The translations under genes were made by a program, and so were the position numbers. This document shows positions 38,281 through 47,994 of a DNA stretch of 64,000 nucleotides, piece by piece. The notes under the pieces were generated by a model. The model saw only the letters and a list, made by a program, of their open reading frames with translations. It was not told the DNA's origin and searched no databases. This DNA is from Buteo buteo (lineage: Eukaryota > Chordata > Aves > Accipitriformes > Accipitridae), in the NCBI RefSeq assembly GCF_964188355.1, contig NC_134184.1, forward strand, positions 29,888,874-29,952,873, given 5' to 3'. Positions within the stretch are counted from its first letter, which is position 1. Each line of letters begins with the position of its first letter.

Positions 38281-38338
38281 GGGCCTGATTCTGTATAAAG
38301 CACCTAGGAGCTACCTGAGGTTTTGCAGGATCAGTCCC
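38281..38338. repeat. 58-bp imperfect palindrome, likely ancient repeat fragment
   Basis: The ends form a 13-bp inverted repeat, GGGCCTGATTCTG (38281-38293) against CAGGATCAGTCCC (38326-38338), with two mismatches. The text resembles an internally palindromic repeat widespread in amniote genomes whose ends read 'ggcc.gatcctg' and '.caggat.ggcc'. I recognise the pattern but cannot name the family with certainty. No target duplication is evident. Confidence 0.4.
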
Positions 38339-38925
38339 TGGGTTTATGAACAGGTCCCGCTTTGCCTTTGTTGGGTTCCTCTTTGTGCAACCCTGCAATC
38401 AGGAGCTGATCAAGGAAAGCAGCGCAGTATGTCAGGTTTCATTATCACCCGGGTTCCTGATAAAGGATGAGGATTGAGCAGCCCAGTTCTCACAGTTTTC
38501 AGCTTTCATCAGCCTTTGTGCACAAAGCAGTGTTTAAAACGTTGCTACCACTCTCCCCTGCAAATAAGAGAAGTCTGTGCCTGCAGCAGAAGGTATAAAG
38601 AATTTTGTTTATTCAGGGAAAGATAGCAATCATGAACGTTAGGCTGGGTTTAAAAGCCTTGGAATTTATTAGGGAAATTGACTTCAGTTTAATAGGAAAG
38701 AAGGGGAGGGGTGGAGGGGGTGAGAGGAACGAGAAGAAGGAAATTTCAAACAAAAATGTTCCAAGACCTCTTATTCATGAGTTTAGCTTTTGCCTGTTGA
38801 GCTTAAACAACTTTCCATTAACATTCCTTATTGAGTACTGTAAATGGAAAAAGCAAATAAACATTAGTGCGTGGCCTGATGTGTTGTCAGTGATGCTGTT
38901 CATGATTTTTTTTTTGCTCTGTCAG

Positions 38926-39100
38926 TGAGAGGGAAGGTGCCAGCAGCAATGCTAGTTGCCAGCCTGGTCAGACTCTGCGCTGCATCTCTGTGCAAAGCAG
39001 GCAAGAGAAAAAGCTTTGCTTCACCCTCATGCTCCCCAGACTGGGGACTGATGTGGGGGCTTACAAAATGCACCCTAAAGTAAATCAATGGTTGTCAAAG
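38926..39100 (+). other. Exon-like 175-nt segment, open in one frame
   Basis: A strong acceptor (ten-T tract then GCTCTGTCAG at 38916-38925) precedes 175 nt that end in a strong donor (CAAAG/GTGAGTC, donor at 39101). Reading from the second base, the segment is open for 58 codons up to the donor. The other frames contain stops. The peptide is unfamiliar, with no domain. It may be a lncRNA or alternative exon, or chance. Confidence 0.2.
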
Positions 39101-39695
39101 GTGAGTCTTCTACCATCGCATCCTACACTCCCTTTCCTGAGCTGGTCAAGCTCTGTTTTGCAAAGTCAGTAGGCTTTTCTGGAGTCCACCATTCTCATCT
39201 GAAGGCCTTCAGAGCTGTAATGAGCAAGGATATCTCTTTAATTTCCAGTCTGCATTTTATTGACCTATGTGTTCTTATGCCAGGATTCTCCATAGTAGTT
39301 CCCTTGTCTCTCTCTCTTTCATGTTTGCCCCCTCCTCCTCCTCCTCACTGGCTTGAAACACAAGGACATCAGGTATATCCCCTTTCAAGACTTCACACTG
39401 AACAAACTAAACTCTTCTAGACCCTTCTTATAAAAGAATGTCTCATCAGCGCACCCCCACCTCCCTAGCAGGGCTCAGCAGACTCATTTCACCAAGTGCT
39501 TGACCCACTGTTCTCATAAATACCTGTACTCTTCATCTCTTGGCTGGATATTCATCCTAACACTGACTTTTCTTTTTTCCATTGCCGTATCTTCCTTTGC
39601 CTTGTTTTCCTCTTGCACTCTGCTCAAAATTACATGTAGGAAAGGCACTTCCAGTCTTGCTCTTTCATTTCTTAGTTTAAATTTCTTCTTATCAG

Positions 39696-39710
39696 AAACA
39701 ACAGCTGAAG
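39696..39710 (+). other. Candidate 15-nt microexon
   Basis: A T-rich acceptor ending TTCTTATCAG (39686-39695) is followed by AAACAACAGCTGAAG and a consensus donor GTGAGT at 39711. Fifteen nucleotides keep frame, and in phase 0 they read Lys-Gln-Gln-Leu-Lys. Neural microexons have this size range and strong flanking signals. No parent gene is visible in the window. Confidence 0.15.
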
Positions 39711-40003
39711 GTGAGTGAAGGAAACTTTCTTACGCAGAAAAGATCACTTTTAGGAACATTCCAGACCTGTTTCAAAGCACAAGTTGTTTTGAACCACCTG
39801 TTCTTCAGAATTCCATAAGCCTTCTTTTCCCTCTGTCTGCACAGACCAGAATTCCACTACAGGGCACCTGAGGGTGTTAGAACTCTTCTCCTCCTTGGGT
39901 GGACTATGACAGTCCCAAATCTCCTGGCAAGAAGGATGTACAGTTTCATGAATTGGCCTAACTTCTTGTTTCATACAAGCTCTACCACAAGCTAAAATCT
40001 TTG

Positions 40004-40009
40004 TAACAC
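40004..40009. repeat. Target site duplication, left copy
   Basis: TAACAC directly abuts the LTR and matches the copy at 40512-40517 exactly. It marks the original integration site. Confidence 0.85.
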
Positions 40010-40511
40010 TGTAGGGTTTAGGGTTAATCCATCTGGGGTCCGGATGATGGAACACCAATATGATGATCAAAAGTAGTAGTTTATTGAGCTTAGCCGATCA
40101 TTTTTATACAATTCTATAAGTTGTTTGGAAATTCTAATTGGTTGCTGCATGCAAGCATTTGGTGTCCACGCGCACAAGCATAAACGGTGATTGGTTACAT
40201 CGGTACTGTCCACGTGCACAGACGTAAGAAAAGGTTATACAAGCACATAAACATAGGACATAATTGGCCGTATTAATTAGAGCATGCAAGGCTTGTCTTA
40301 GTCCAATTGGTCGAGATAAGTCCTTGAATTGAGGTTGTTTGTGCCAAGTTCCCTTTATCGTGGAATGCGCACCTGTGTTTTTCTAATTGGGATCTTTCTT
40401 CTTCTATCTTGTTTAGTCTGTTCAAAGCCTTCTAAAGGTGTCTGGAACACTCTTGTGACCATGAGCTACTTTCAGGCCCGATAACTAAGTTCCATATAAT
40501 TGAACCCTACA
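40010..40511 (-). mobile_element. Solo LTR with perfect 6-bp target duplication
   Basis: A 502-bp unit begins TGTAGGGTT and ends AACCCTACA, a perfect 9-bp terminal inverted repeat with canonical TG...CA ends. It is flanked by the direct repeat TAACAC at 40004-40009 and 40512-40517. On the minus strand there is an AATAAA polyadenylation signal at 40080-40085. A TATAAAA lies about 20 bases before it, near 40100, and this fixes the orientation. No internal retroviral sequence flanks it, so it is a solo LTR. A 6-bp duplication is usual for class II (ERVK-like) and alpharetrovirus-type avian elements, so I lean to ERVK, but the family is not named with certainty. The intact ends suggest a younger insertion than the ERVL LTR. 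Confidence 0.9.
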
Positions 40512-40517
40512 TAACAC
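40512..40517. repeat. Target site duplication, right copy
   Basis: TAACAC follows the last base of the LTR and matches the left copy exactly. Confidence 0.85.
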
Positions 40518-40519
40518 TT

Positions 40520-42375
40520 ATCATACCAGTCAGCTTTACCAAATAACATCCATCTTTGGCTAAATTCAGAAGTTGTGGGGGAAGCGGGAGAAAAGGCCAC
40601 TCACCTTATCCTTATGTTTTTTCTGTGTCAGGCTATCTGGAGGGAACTCTTGGCCCAGCATTGACTGGGAACATCATATCAGGGCTGGCTGGAGTCAATG
40701 CAGGATCAGCTACGGGCTGTAGTATTACTTAGATGCAGAACACAACATCCTACCACTGGGTGAGGCCAGAACACCTGGGGCTTGCATTAAAGGGCATCAT
40801 CAGGTGTCAGATGATCTTTTTATATATCTTCTCAAATGCCAACACACAACTGACCAGGCAGGTCAGCACATCTTTCTATACTATTGTGATTTTCAGTTGA
40901 TTTTTTTTTCCTAGCTAGTACTGTACTCTAACAATGGGTTCATACAGAAATTCCCCTCTGAAAAAACTCTTGCCCCAGATTCAGGACAGGAGAGGCAAAG
41001 AACAGGGGAATCTCTCTGTTCTTGATTATAACCCAAGGAAGCCAGAGTACTCAGCAAGTAAAGCATGTGTGCCTCTGCTGGAAATTATTACTTAAAATAC
41101 CTGCTCTGCATTGTTTAGCAAAGTTTCTATTTGAATTGTTTCTATCCACTGGGGAATTATAACGTCATGTGAATTCAGCCTTCTTAATTGGAGGTGGGAG
41201 TCTTGACATAAAAAATTAAGGCATATGGATGTAGTTATCTTCACAAGAACAAGGTAACATAGCTCCCTATATATTTAATGGAAAGCCGGAGCTTGATTCA
41301 GTTTCTTAAGTGTGGGTGTCTGATACTATTCATGTTGCCAGAGGTCATCTAAGACACCTTCACTAAGCTTAGAGATATGGCACAGGACCTACAAGAAAGC
41401 CACACCTTTCTGGAAAAGCATCTCAGAAGTAGGTGGTATCCTCGAGGGCATCTCAGTGACCCTGGATGCCTATGTTTCACTAACGGAATCGGAGCAAAAG
41501 AGCACAGGGCTGTTCAGGTCACCTACACCAGGCACCTACATCTGTCTTCCAACGAGCTCTGCAGGCTCCGCCGACTGTATTAACGAGCAACAGGAGCTGT
41601 TGTGTTGGCGACGGCAGGAGCTCTGACACCCAGCTCCACGTATGTGTGTACGTTGAAGGCACCTAAATAACCCATGCCTGAGGCTGAATGTCGGGGTACG
41701 TGCTTAGTTTAGGATGGAGGGCTTTGAGGGGGCAGTTCAGAGCATCCATTAACTGAGTAAGGAATCTCGGCTGTCGAAATCGGATGCTTCCAGTGAAATG
41801 GTGTTTCTATGGAGGAGTGAATGAGGAGAGGAAGAAGACGGAGAAGAAAGCAGGGATGGAGCTGTTGTACAGGATCTTGGGTTATTATAAAACAGCTGGT
41901 CATGGCAAATATTCCTGAAGGATTATGAGTCAAATGCATTTCAGTTAAAAGACAGTATATACAAAGGTAGGCTGGGAACTAAGATTATTTTTTTATTTCA
42001 AGAGAGGAAGCTTTGATGAGTTGAAGGAACTAATCAGCAAAGACAGCTGATCTCAGGATTTGAATGTGTGTGTGTATATGAAATTTAATCAACTACGGAA
42101 AATATCTTAGACTTCTATTCCAAGAAAGAAGAGAGAAAAACAAGTAGAGAAGGACTACAAACATAACTGGATGAATAACCCAGGGGTAAAGAATCCTAGG
42201 AACAAACAGGGAACACAGAAAGAAAAATGGGAAAATAGAAGCAAGGAAATTATCTTAAAAGTTATAGAGGTAAAAGCAAGAATTTGCAAGCTCCAAGTGA
42301 ACTGCAGGCTTCAAAGTTCGTGAGAAAAAGATGAAATGTTCCCTGGTTATATAAAAAAGAAGAAGGAAGGAAGTT
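40520..42375. other. Unique non-coding sequence
   Basis: No gene is recognised. It is purine-rich on the plus strand from about 42.1 kb, which may belong to the decayed CR1 that follows, but I could not align it. Confidence 0.45.
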
Positions 42376-42399
42376 GAGCATTATGGGGTCAACATTAAA

Positions 42400-43330
42400 G
42401 ATCTTATAACTTTGTTTCCAAAACCAGAGTGAATGTGTTGCCTCTGTTTTCAAGAACTCTGGGAGAAAGGCAGTGGTTAATGCGAATGAGGTTATCTGCA
42501 TGGAGCTCAGGTGCTTATAAAACAATGAACAGAAAACCTCCATCACAGGACTTTGAAAGAACTGGCAAATGACACCAGGCTTCCTAGCAAAGTTTTTCAA
42601 TAAAATTCTCAAGTTAGACGTGATATTACAGAAATGGAGAATAGCAAAGGTAATACCTGCATTTTAGAAATGTGAAAAACGTGACATGGGAAGCCATAGG
42701 CTTGTTAATCTAATCTCAGGCAACCACAGGTCCTTAGAATAAAATAAAAGAATGTGGATAACATGTAAATGAGGTAAATGCATCATACCAGAGTAAACTG
42801 ACCTTTCCTTGACAGGATAATTCATTTTCTAAGACAAAGAAAATTAAGTAAATCATACCTATCTAAACTTAAGTGGAGCATTTGAGCGGGGGCTACATGG
42901 GGAATTATTAGGTGAGCTGGAGAAAGGGATTAGCAGAAGAAATGGTATAGAGAACTGGCTAAAGAGAAGGCAAAAACTGAGCTAGTATTGAAAGTAGAAG
43001 CATAATAAGGGAGGCACTCTCTCTGATGTGGCTGGTGATTTAACTAATTTTTGCCAATGCAGAGGGAAATCAGGGTATCTTAATAAAATGGGATGTGATT
43101 CAGGAATACTTAGGTTCTAATAACAAGAGTTTCTGCTGCCAGCTGAGGGCTTTTCTGAAGCTAATGGCTGAGAGAAAGGCCAGGTGACTAGAAACCACCA
43201 AAGTGAAGAACCCATCAAAAAGACAAATGTCATCTTAAAAATATCAGTATGTCTGAAAAAGAAATAGGAAAGTAAGTATGCCATTGTAAAAGATATTAGT
43301 GAAATTTTAGGTGCAATACCTCAATTAGCT
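42400..43330 (+). repeat. Ancient CR1 LINE, reverse-transcriptase region
   Basis: The DNA follows the amniote CR1 ORF2 reverse transcriptase. 'gaaatggagaatagcaaaggtaatacctgcattttag' stands where intact copies read '.actggag.atagc.aatgtaac.cc.attttt'. Translated, about 42650-42720 gives VIPAF then HRLVNLIS, the counterpart of the family's V.PIF and YRPVSLTS. Positions 42857-42886 give TYLNLSGAFE for the family's VYLDFSKAFD, with the catalytic Asp changed to Asn. 'gagaactggctaaa' near 42.95 kb matches the later Trp-Leu segment. A stop lies right after VIPAF and frameshifts occur. Text near 43.2-43.3 kb ('aataggaaagtaagtatgccattgtaaaagatattagtgaa') matches a later ORF2 block. The copy is inactive and very old. 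Confidence 0.7.
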
Positions 43331-43334
43331 ACAA

Positions 43335-44175
43335 CTAGGATTTTTTTTAGCTTAGTTAGAGCAGGTGACCAGGGTGCTTTACAGCACGTTAGATGTGTTT
43401 GTTCAGCCAAGGGTGGTTTCACTCAGCCCGATTTTCTTCATGTGACTCAGATTCTCTCCTTTGCACACACGTCCCAGTAAGTCCTGCTGACACAGACTGG
43501 TGATAACCTGTCACTTTTGTCCCACCTCTGCTTTGTGCAGGATTTTATGTCCCAGATACCAACCGTGACTTGGCTGGGTAACGGTAAATCATAGCTATGG
43601 AGTGACACTTCATATCTGTAACTGCAGCGAAAGTTATTTTAAAAGCATCCCTGCCTCTCCTACGCATTGCATTGGGGGGGGGGGTGCAGATTACAGTGCA
43701 TCTGAGGCATGCTAGCGGCCGTGGGCTTGGCTGGTTCCCACTCAGGCTTTTGCCCTTCTCCTTTTATCTCACTCACCCATCATACCCTGATATGACACTG
43801 CAGGAAAAAAAAAAAAAAAATCCACCTTGGCTGGCTTTGCAGACTGTTTGACTTGATGATATGTCATCATAAACCCATCCTAAAACCTTTGCTACCAAGG
43901 GTTAGTGCGTGAATTTGTGTTAGCTGTTCCCGAATAACTTCGTAGAAGAAAAAGACAAAGGATGTTTTCAGGTTTTAGACCTTAAACTGACACTCCTGAA
44001 GTCAGGCTGGAAATAGCTATGAAATCACTGCGGATGATATTAATGGCTGGCACAAGGTTTGGTGTAAAGGTAAGTCACAGGAGATTTACCTGCAGAGGTC
44101 TGGCTCTGGTACACCACGCTTTTTAAAACAAAAAGCATTAGAATAGAAGCCAAGAGAAAAACCTGGCAAAATTTA
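43335..44175. other. Intervening sequence inside the decayed CR1
   Basis: This stretch does not follow CR1 text. It carries a run of about ten G at 43675-43684 and a run of about 17 A at 43804-43820. It could be a later insertion, or CR1 sequence too decayed to see. No gene is recognised. Confidence 0.4.
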
Positions 44176-44279
44176 GCTACAAGAAACACAGACCCCACCT
44201 AAGAAACAGAGGACAGTCTCTTGGAAGCAGTGACGAGCTCCCATTGCAAGTGCGTGGTAAGGAGAGCTAAAAACATAAT

Positions 44280-44695
44280 TCTTGCTTGTACAAACAGGCA
44301 GGCGATGAGTAAGGAACACGGTTCACCCCTGTGAAAGTATATCTGGTGCTGGTAGTCACAGCTTCAGCGTGGATGTCATAAGGGAGGAGACAATAAAGAA
44401 AAGCAATAAAAAATTACTCAAGGGCTGGGAAAAAATGCCTGCAAATGAGAGGTTGAAAGTTTAGCAAAGAAAGGACCGGGAAGTGACTGTACTAGAGTAT
44501 GCAATTACCTGGAGTCAGTAAAAGGTGCTTTTATAGAGTTGCGACATGAGATGGGAAGAGATACTTGGGAGAAGCGCAGGTCCCTGACCCCAGTACCAGT
44601 GTATATGGGTGAACTGGTGTACAGGGTGCACAGGTGGCCCAACTATATGATCTAATGGTTCCTCTTCATCTTAAATTCTGTGAATCTTCGAATTG
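44280..44695 (+). repeat. Ancient CR1 LINE 3' end
   Basis: The order is 'tatctggtgctggtagtcacagcttca', then 'attactcaagggctgggaaaaaatgcctgcaaatgagaggttgaaagtttagcaaaga', then 'tacctggagtcagtaaaaggtg'. It closes with 'ctatatgatctaatggttcctcttcatcttaaattctgtgaatctt'. These match the old amniote CR1 3' region, which ends '...gatgatctaatggtcccttctggccttaaa.tctatgaatct'. It lies on the same strand as, and just downstream of, the RT fragment at 42.4-43.3 kb, so both probably derive from one insertion. Confidence 0.75.
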
Positions 44696-44699
44696 TACT

Positions 44700-47475
44700 G
44701 CAAAGACTTTTCTCCATTCAGGGTTCCCATCCCTCACCAGAAGACGGAGCAAAAGTCCTCTGGAAGGCTTTCCACTGACTTCGGGGGCTGTGGGCCAGGG
44801 CCACAACATCGTGGTGACATACAGAGGGAAGTCATAACTCTTCAGAGAAGTGTCAAATAACAGCAGTGGCCTGGAAAGTATCTGTGCTTCTAGGGCTGCG
44901 AAATTAAGATTGTGAAAGATCAGGGCTGTCTTTCCAACCAAGAAAGACTTGGGAAATCTCACCCCACCTATGGCAACCCTCGCAGATAGCTGGGTGGCAT
45001 GCTGGGGTTCTGCTGACAAGACTATGAGCTGCTCTGAGGGAATTAGCTCTTCACGTTAATTTTCTGGCAGGCAGCTTAGGACCATTCTCTTCTATACGTT
45101 ACCTTTGATCTGCAATTTTTTTTTATTTTTTTTTTTTCCAGGGCTTAGCTCGCTGCATTGCCCTTTCCTCAGGTAAAACCGCGTGGGCTGTGTTGTGCTG
45201 CACAGCTGGGGAGATGTGCTTCCCCTCTCGGTCCTTGCACAAAGCCCGAAGGTCAAAGCAGTTATGAGACCCTCACTGGGACTCACTTGCTAATTATCAA
45301 CTTCAATTTCATGCACTGTTTTTATCCATTTAGCTTCTGAAGAAAGACTTTCATGCTGTATTTAACAGAAAAATTCCAGTTCATGCTCACCGTCTCTTCA
45401 AATCTCCTCTGCCACAAGAGATGCATTTTTTTCAGGAGGCTGAGCGACCTCTGTGCTGAGCCGTCACATCCACTGTTAGGTGCTATAGCAGCAAGAGTAC
45501 ATCACAGCTTTCACCATCAGGGCTTTAAAACAGGTACTTCTACCTACTACGATACGTATGTGCCACAGGAAAAGATGAGGATGAAGAGACACTCAGGCCC
45601 AGACTTCTTCATCTCAGCCCTACAGCCCAGTGGGACACTGAAGGTGGCCGAAGTGGCCTTGCAGTCCCTGCCGTGGTCAGTGGTGGGAGATGACAGAGGA
45701 GGATGCGTTCTGGAGGTCTCTGTAAGCTGCTGTGTCTTTAAATGACAGGCCAAATTTAGGCAGCTGAGCTGGGTGTCGGAGGTAAGTCGGTAAATCATGC
45801 AAGGACAAGAACAGAGACAGCATTAGGGGTCTAGTGCATCCCCACCCCATAAATTACACCAGGATTTCATCAGACTCGCTTCTTTGAGGAGTGTCTTCTT
45901 AGGACCATGCATATGACAGTAGCGACTGTTTAATCCTAAGTATGTAGCTGTTTTAACCCTGTTCCCTGCGTGCACCAAGGAGAGGGAACTGATTCCCTAC
46001 AGCACGCGGGTAGATGTGGCCAAGAAAGATTATGGGTAACCTCTGCCTGGCAGCGATCACCATCCAGGCTTGTGACCCTGATTTTCCTCCATTATGTCAT
46101 CAGAATGATTATTTTTCCCCCATTCTGCCTGAAGACACATTTCAGATCCAATCTGTCCCAGCTGAAACAGCTCAGCTTGGTCTGGCAAAGAACAGCCAGA
46201 GGATTTCATTACACTGGATGTTTAACTCTGATGTTGAGTATCTGAACAAGCCCTTTCTTTCTCTTTACATCTGGAAACATAATGCAACCTCATCGATACC
46301 ATCTTCTTCTTCCTCCTCACCGCAGAAGGAGCCCTTGCCAACAGCACCATCAGCCGACGGTGCGAAAAACTCCACGGGATTTCTCCGAATCAAGAATATG
46401 AAGGGGCAGAGAGGCTCCTGCTGCTCCCAGGAGATGCTCCTTGGGTGGTAGAGCGTGTCCGGAGGCTGAGATGTCCAAGTGCCAGTGTGGGATGGAGCTC
46501 GGCTTGGAGGGGCTTGGAGCTGGGTTGTGTCTGCACGTACGGCACGATGATGCCGCCTCTCTCTGGTGGGTTCTCTTTGCTGGGGGTTCTTCCCAAGCAA
46601 ACTTCAACCAGAAAGCATCAAGGTTTTGGCCCTTTCTGTCCCTCACTGCAGAGAAAAGCGTCAAGCAGCATAAAGAGACGAATTAGCTCAGTACCAAGGC
46701 CTCTGTGGTTTCTTTTTTTTTTTTAACCAAACCTCCAGACTTTGGAGGCTTTAGTAAATCCTCCCATTTCAGCATCATTTCAAAGCAGAAGTAAGAGTCC
46801 TAGGGCTTACCTATGACCTAACTGCTCAAAAGTGCAATCGTTTCCCTTAAAATTCAGACTAAACAGTTTCAAGCCTCCAGAGGATTTACCTAAGCTTTGC
46901 CAGGTTCTGAATTAATCATGTTAAAAAAAAGGTAAATAATCTTTACTAAAATGACTGCCCATCCTGGTGCCTGAAAGATGTTGCCAGGGGCAGCAGAGGC
47001 GTAATTGCAATGGGGTAGTACCACCCTCGACACCCCACGGAGCACCCTTTCCATCCCCACTGAGTAACACTCTTTGAGAGTCTACTGCATTCTGCTTTTC
47101 TATGTATCCTACTGGAGAATAAAGGAGGAAGGAGAGGCAAAGTGTGATGAACCGCTCCTGGAGATGACAGTCGAAAACTGCAGTCAATCTGCCGCAGCCC
47201 ACTTTTCCACCCAGACCTGCAGCAAGGGTTAAAGAAATCAGAGTCGACCACAACAGTCCTCTGGAGTGGAGTGCCTGTGTGCTGCCGTTCAGCAGCTGTG
47301 GCCCATGAAAGAAAGGTTTGAAGCTCTAAATGCAACAAGAAAACCTCCCCTACAAACAAAACACAGAAGCAAAGAAGGTGAGAGCTTGAACTCTGACACC
47401 GGTGACTCCTAGCCATGTCTCAATAAGGAAGGCAGATTGTCTGGCCCGCATGCTATTCGGAGGTGATATCAAGTA
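44700..47475. other. GC-richer unique sequence with several long chance frames
   Basis: This stretch has the densest set of open frames over 100 codons in the window: 117 (minus, 44.67-45.02 kb), 130 (plus, 45.35-45.75), 145 (plus, 46.01-46.45), 111 (minus, 46.27-46.60) and 156 (minus, 46.95-47.42). I read all of them. None shows a known domain, a credible signal peptide or conserved motif, and frames on opposite strands compete. A T-rich tract lies at 45117-45138 and another near 46711-46724. Confidence 0.45.
45142..45172 (+). other. Exon-like 31-nt segment with strong splice signals
   Basis: A run of more than 20 pyrimidines broken by one A ends in TTCCAG/G at 45141. Thirty-one bases follow, ending CCTCAG, then the donor GTAAAA at 45173. 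The acceptor is very strong and the donor moderate. The length does not keep frame. It could be a lncRNA exon or a decoy. Confidence 0.12.
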
Positions 47476-47479
47476 TTGA

Positions 47480-47990
47480 TTTATTTCCAAGAAACCTTAA
47501 TTACATTGTTCAAAGTCTTGAAAAAGAAGGACTCTCTGGAGTTATCAGCAATCTGAGACCAGGCAGTAGATAACAGAACCCATCAGTGATTCTGAGCTGG
47601 TTTAATACACTCCCCTGATGTGTTTCTCAGAAAAAAAACAGAAGACAATCATCACCAGATATGCTCTTTTAATCTAACTAACCAGCGCTGTATGCTGGCA
47701 TTGATTTGTTCCATTACCTCCTCACATTGTTGAGGTTTTATGCTTTACTTATCTGAACAGATGAGCAGATAACCTCTACTTCCAGAGCATCCTTTGGATT
47801 TTTATGGTGTTTTGAATTAGTGATGCAAATCTAATTATGCTGAAACAGACCTAGACTCCATTACTGAAGGAGCACTTTCTGTTTGGATTAACAAGGCTGC
47901 ATTGTGTCACTGCCTGATGTAAGGTGCAGAAGTGCCCGATTTATCAGAATATTAAACGCAAGAGCCTGTTGTGGTTTCTCTCTAGCCTAC
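47480..47990. promoter_or_regulatory. Candidate enhancer-like motif cluster
   Basis: Several developmental transcription-factor words lie within about 500 bp. A SOX-type CATTGTT overlaps a TCF-type TTCAAAG near 47504-47514. A perfect POU octamer ATGCAAAT (47823-47830) is one base from a homeodomain core TAATTA (47832-47837). A bicoid-type GGATTA lies near 47887. The surroundings are AT-rich with no repeat. Single motifs are common by chance, so only their proximity, especially octamer next to TAATTA, is notable. Confidence 0.2.
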
Positions 47991-47994
47991 AGAA

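Larger units (their letters stand above)
38345..40003. other. Unique sequence with two exon-like segments
   Basis: There is no recognised gene. A G-rich purine stretch lies at about 38698-38740. Two plus-strand segments at 38926-39100 and 39696-39710 have strong splice signals on both sides and are listed separately. A short CTC trinucleotide run lies near 39328-39345. Confidence 0.45.

Noticed and set aside
38009..38398. Minus-strand frame of 129 codons
   Set aside because: It runs through the ancient palindromic repeat fragment at 38281-38338, which argues against a conserved coding sequence.
46014..46451. Plus-strand frame of 145 codons with a Ser-run
   Set aside because: The Ser-run comes from a short TCT/TCC run in the DNA, and nothing else looks protein-like.
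46946..47416. Minus-strand frame of 156 codons
   Set aside because: No domain or conserved motif, no splice context, and competing frames on the other strand. The length is within chance expectation for 64 kb of this composition.
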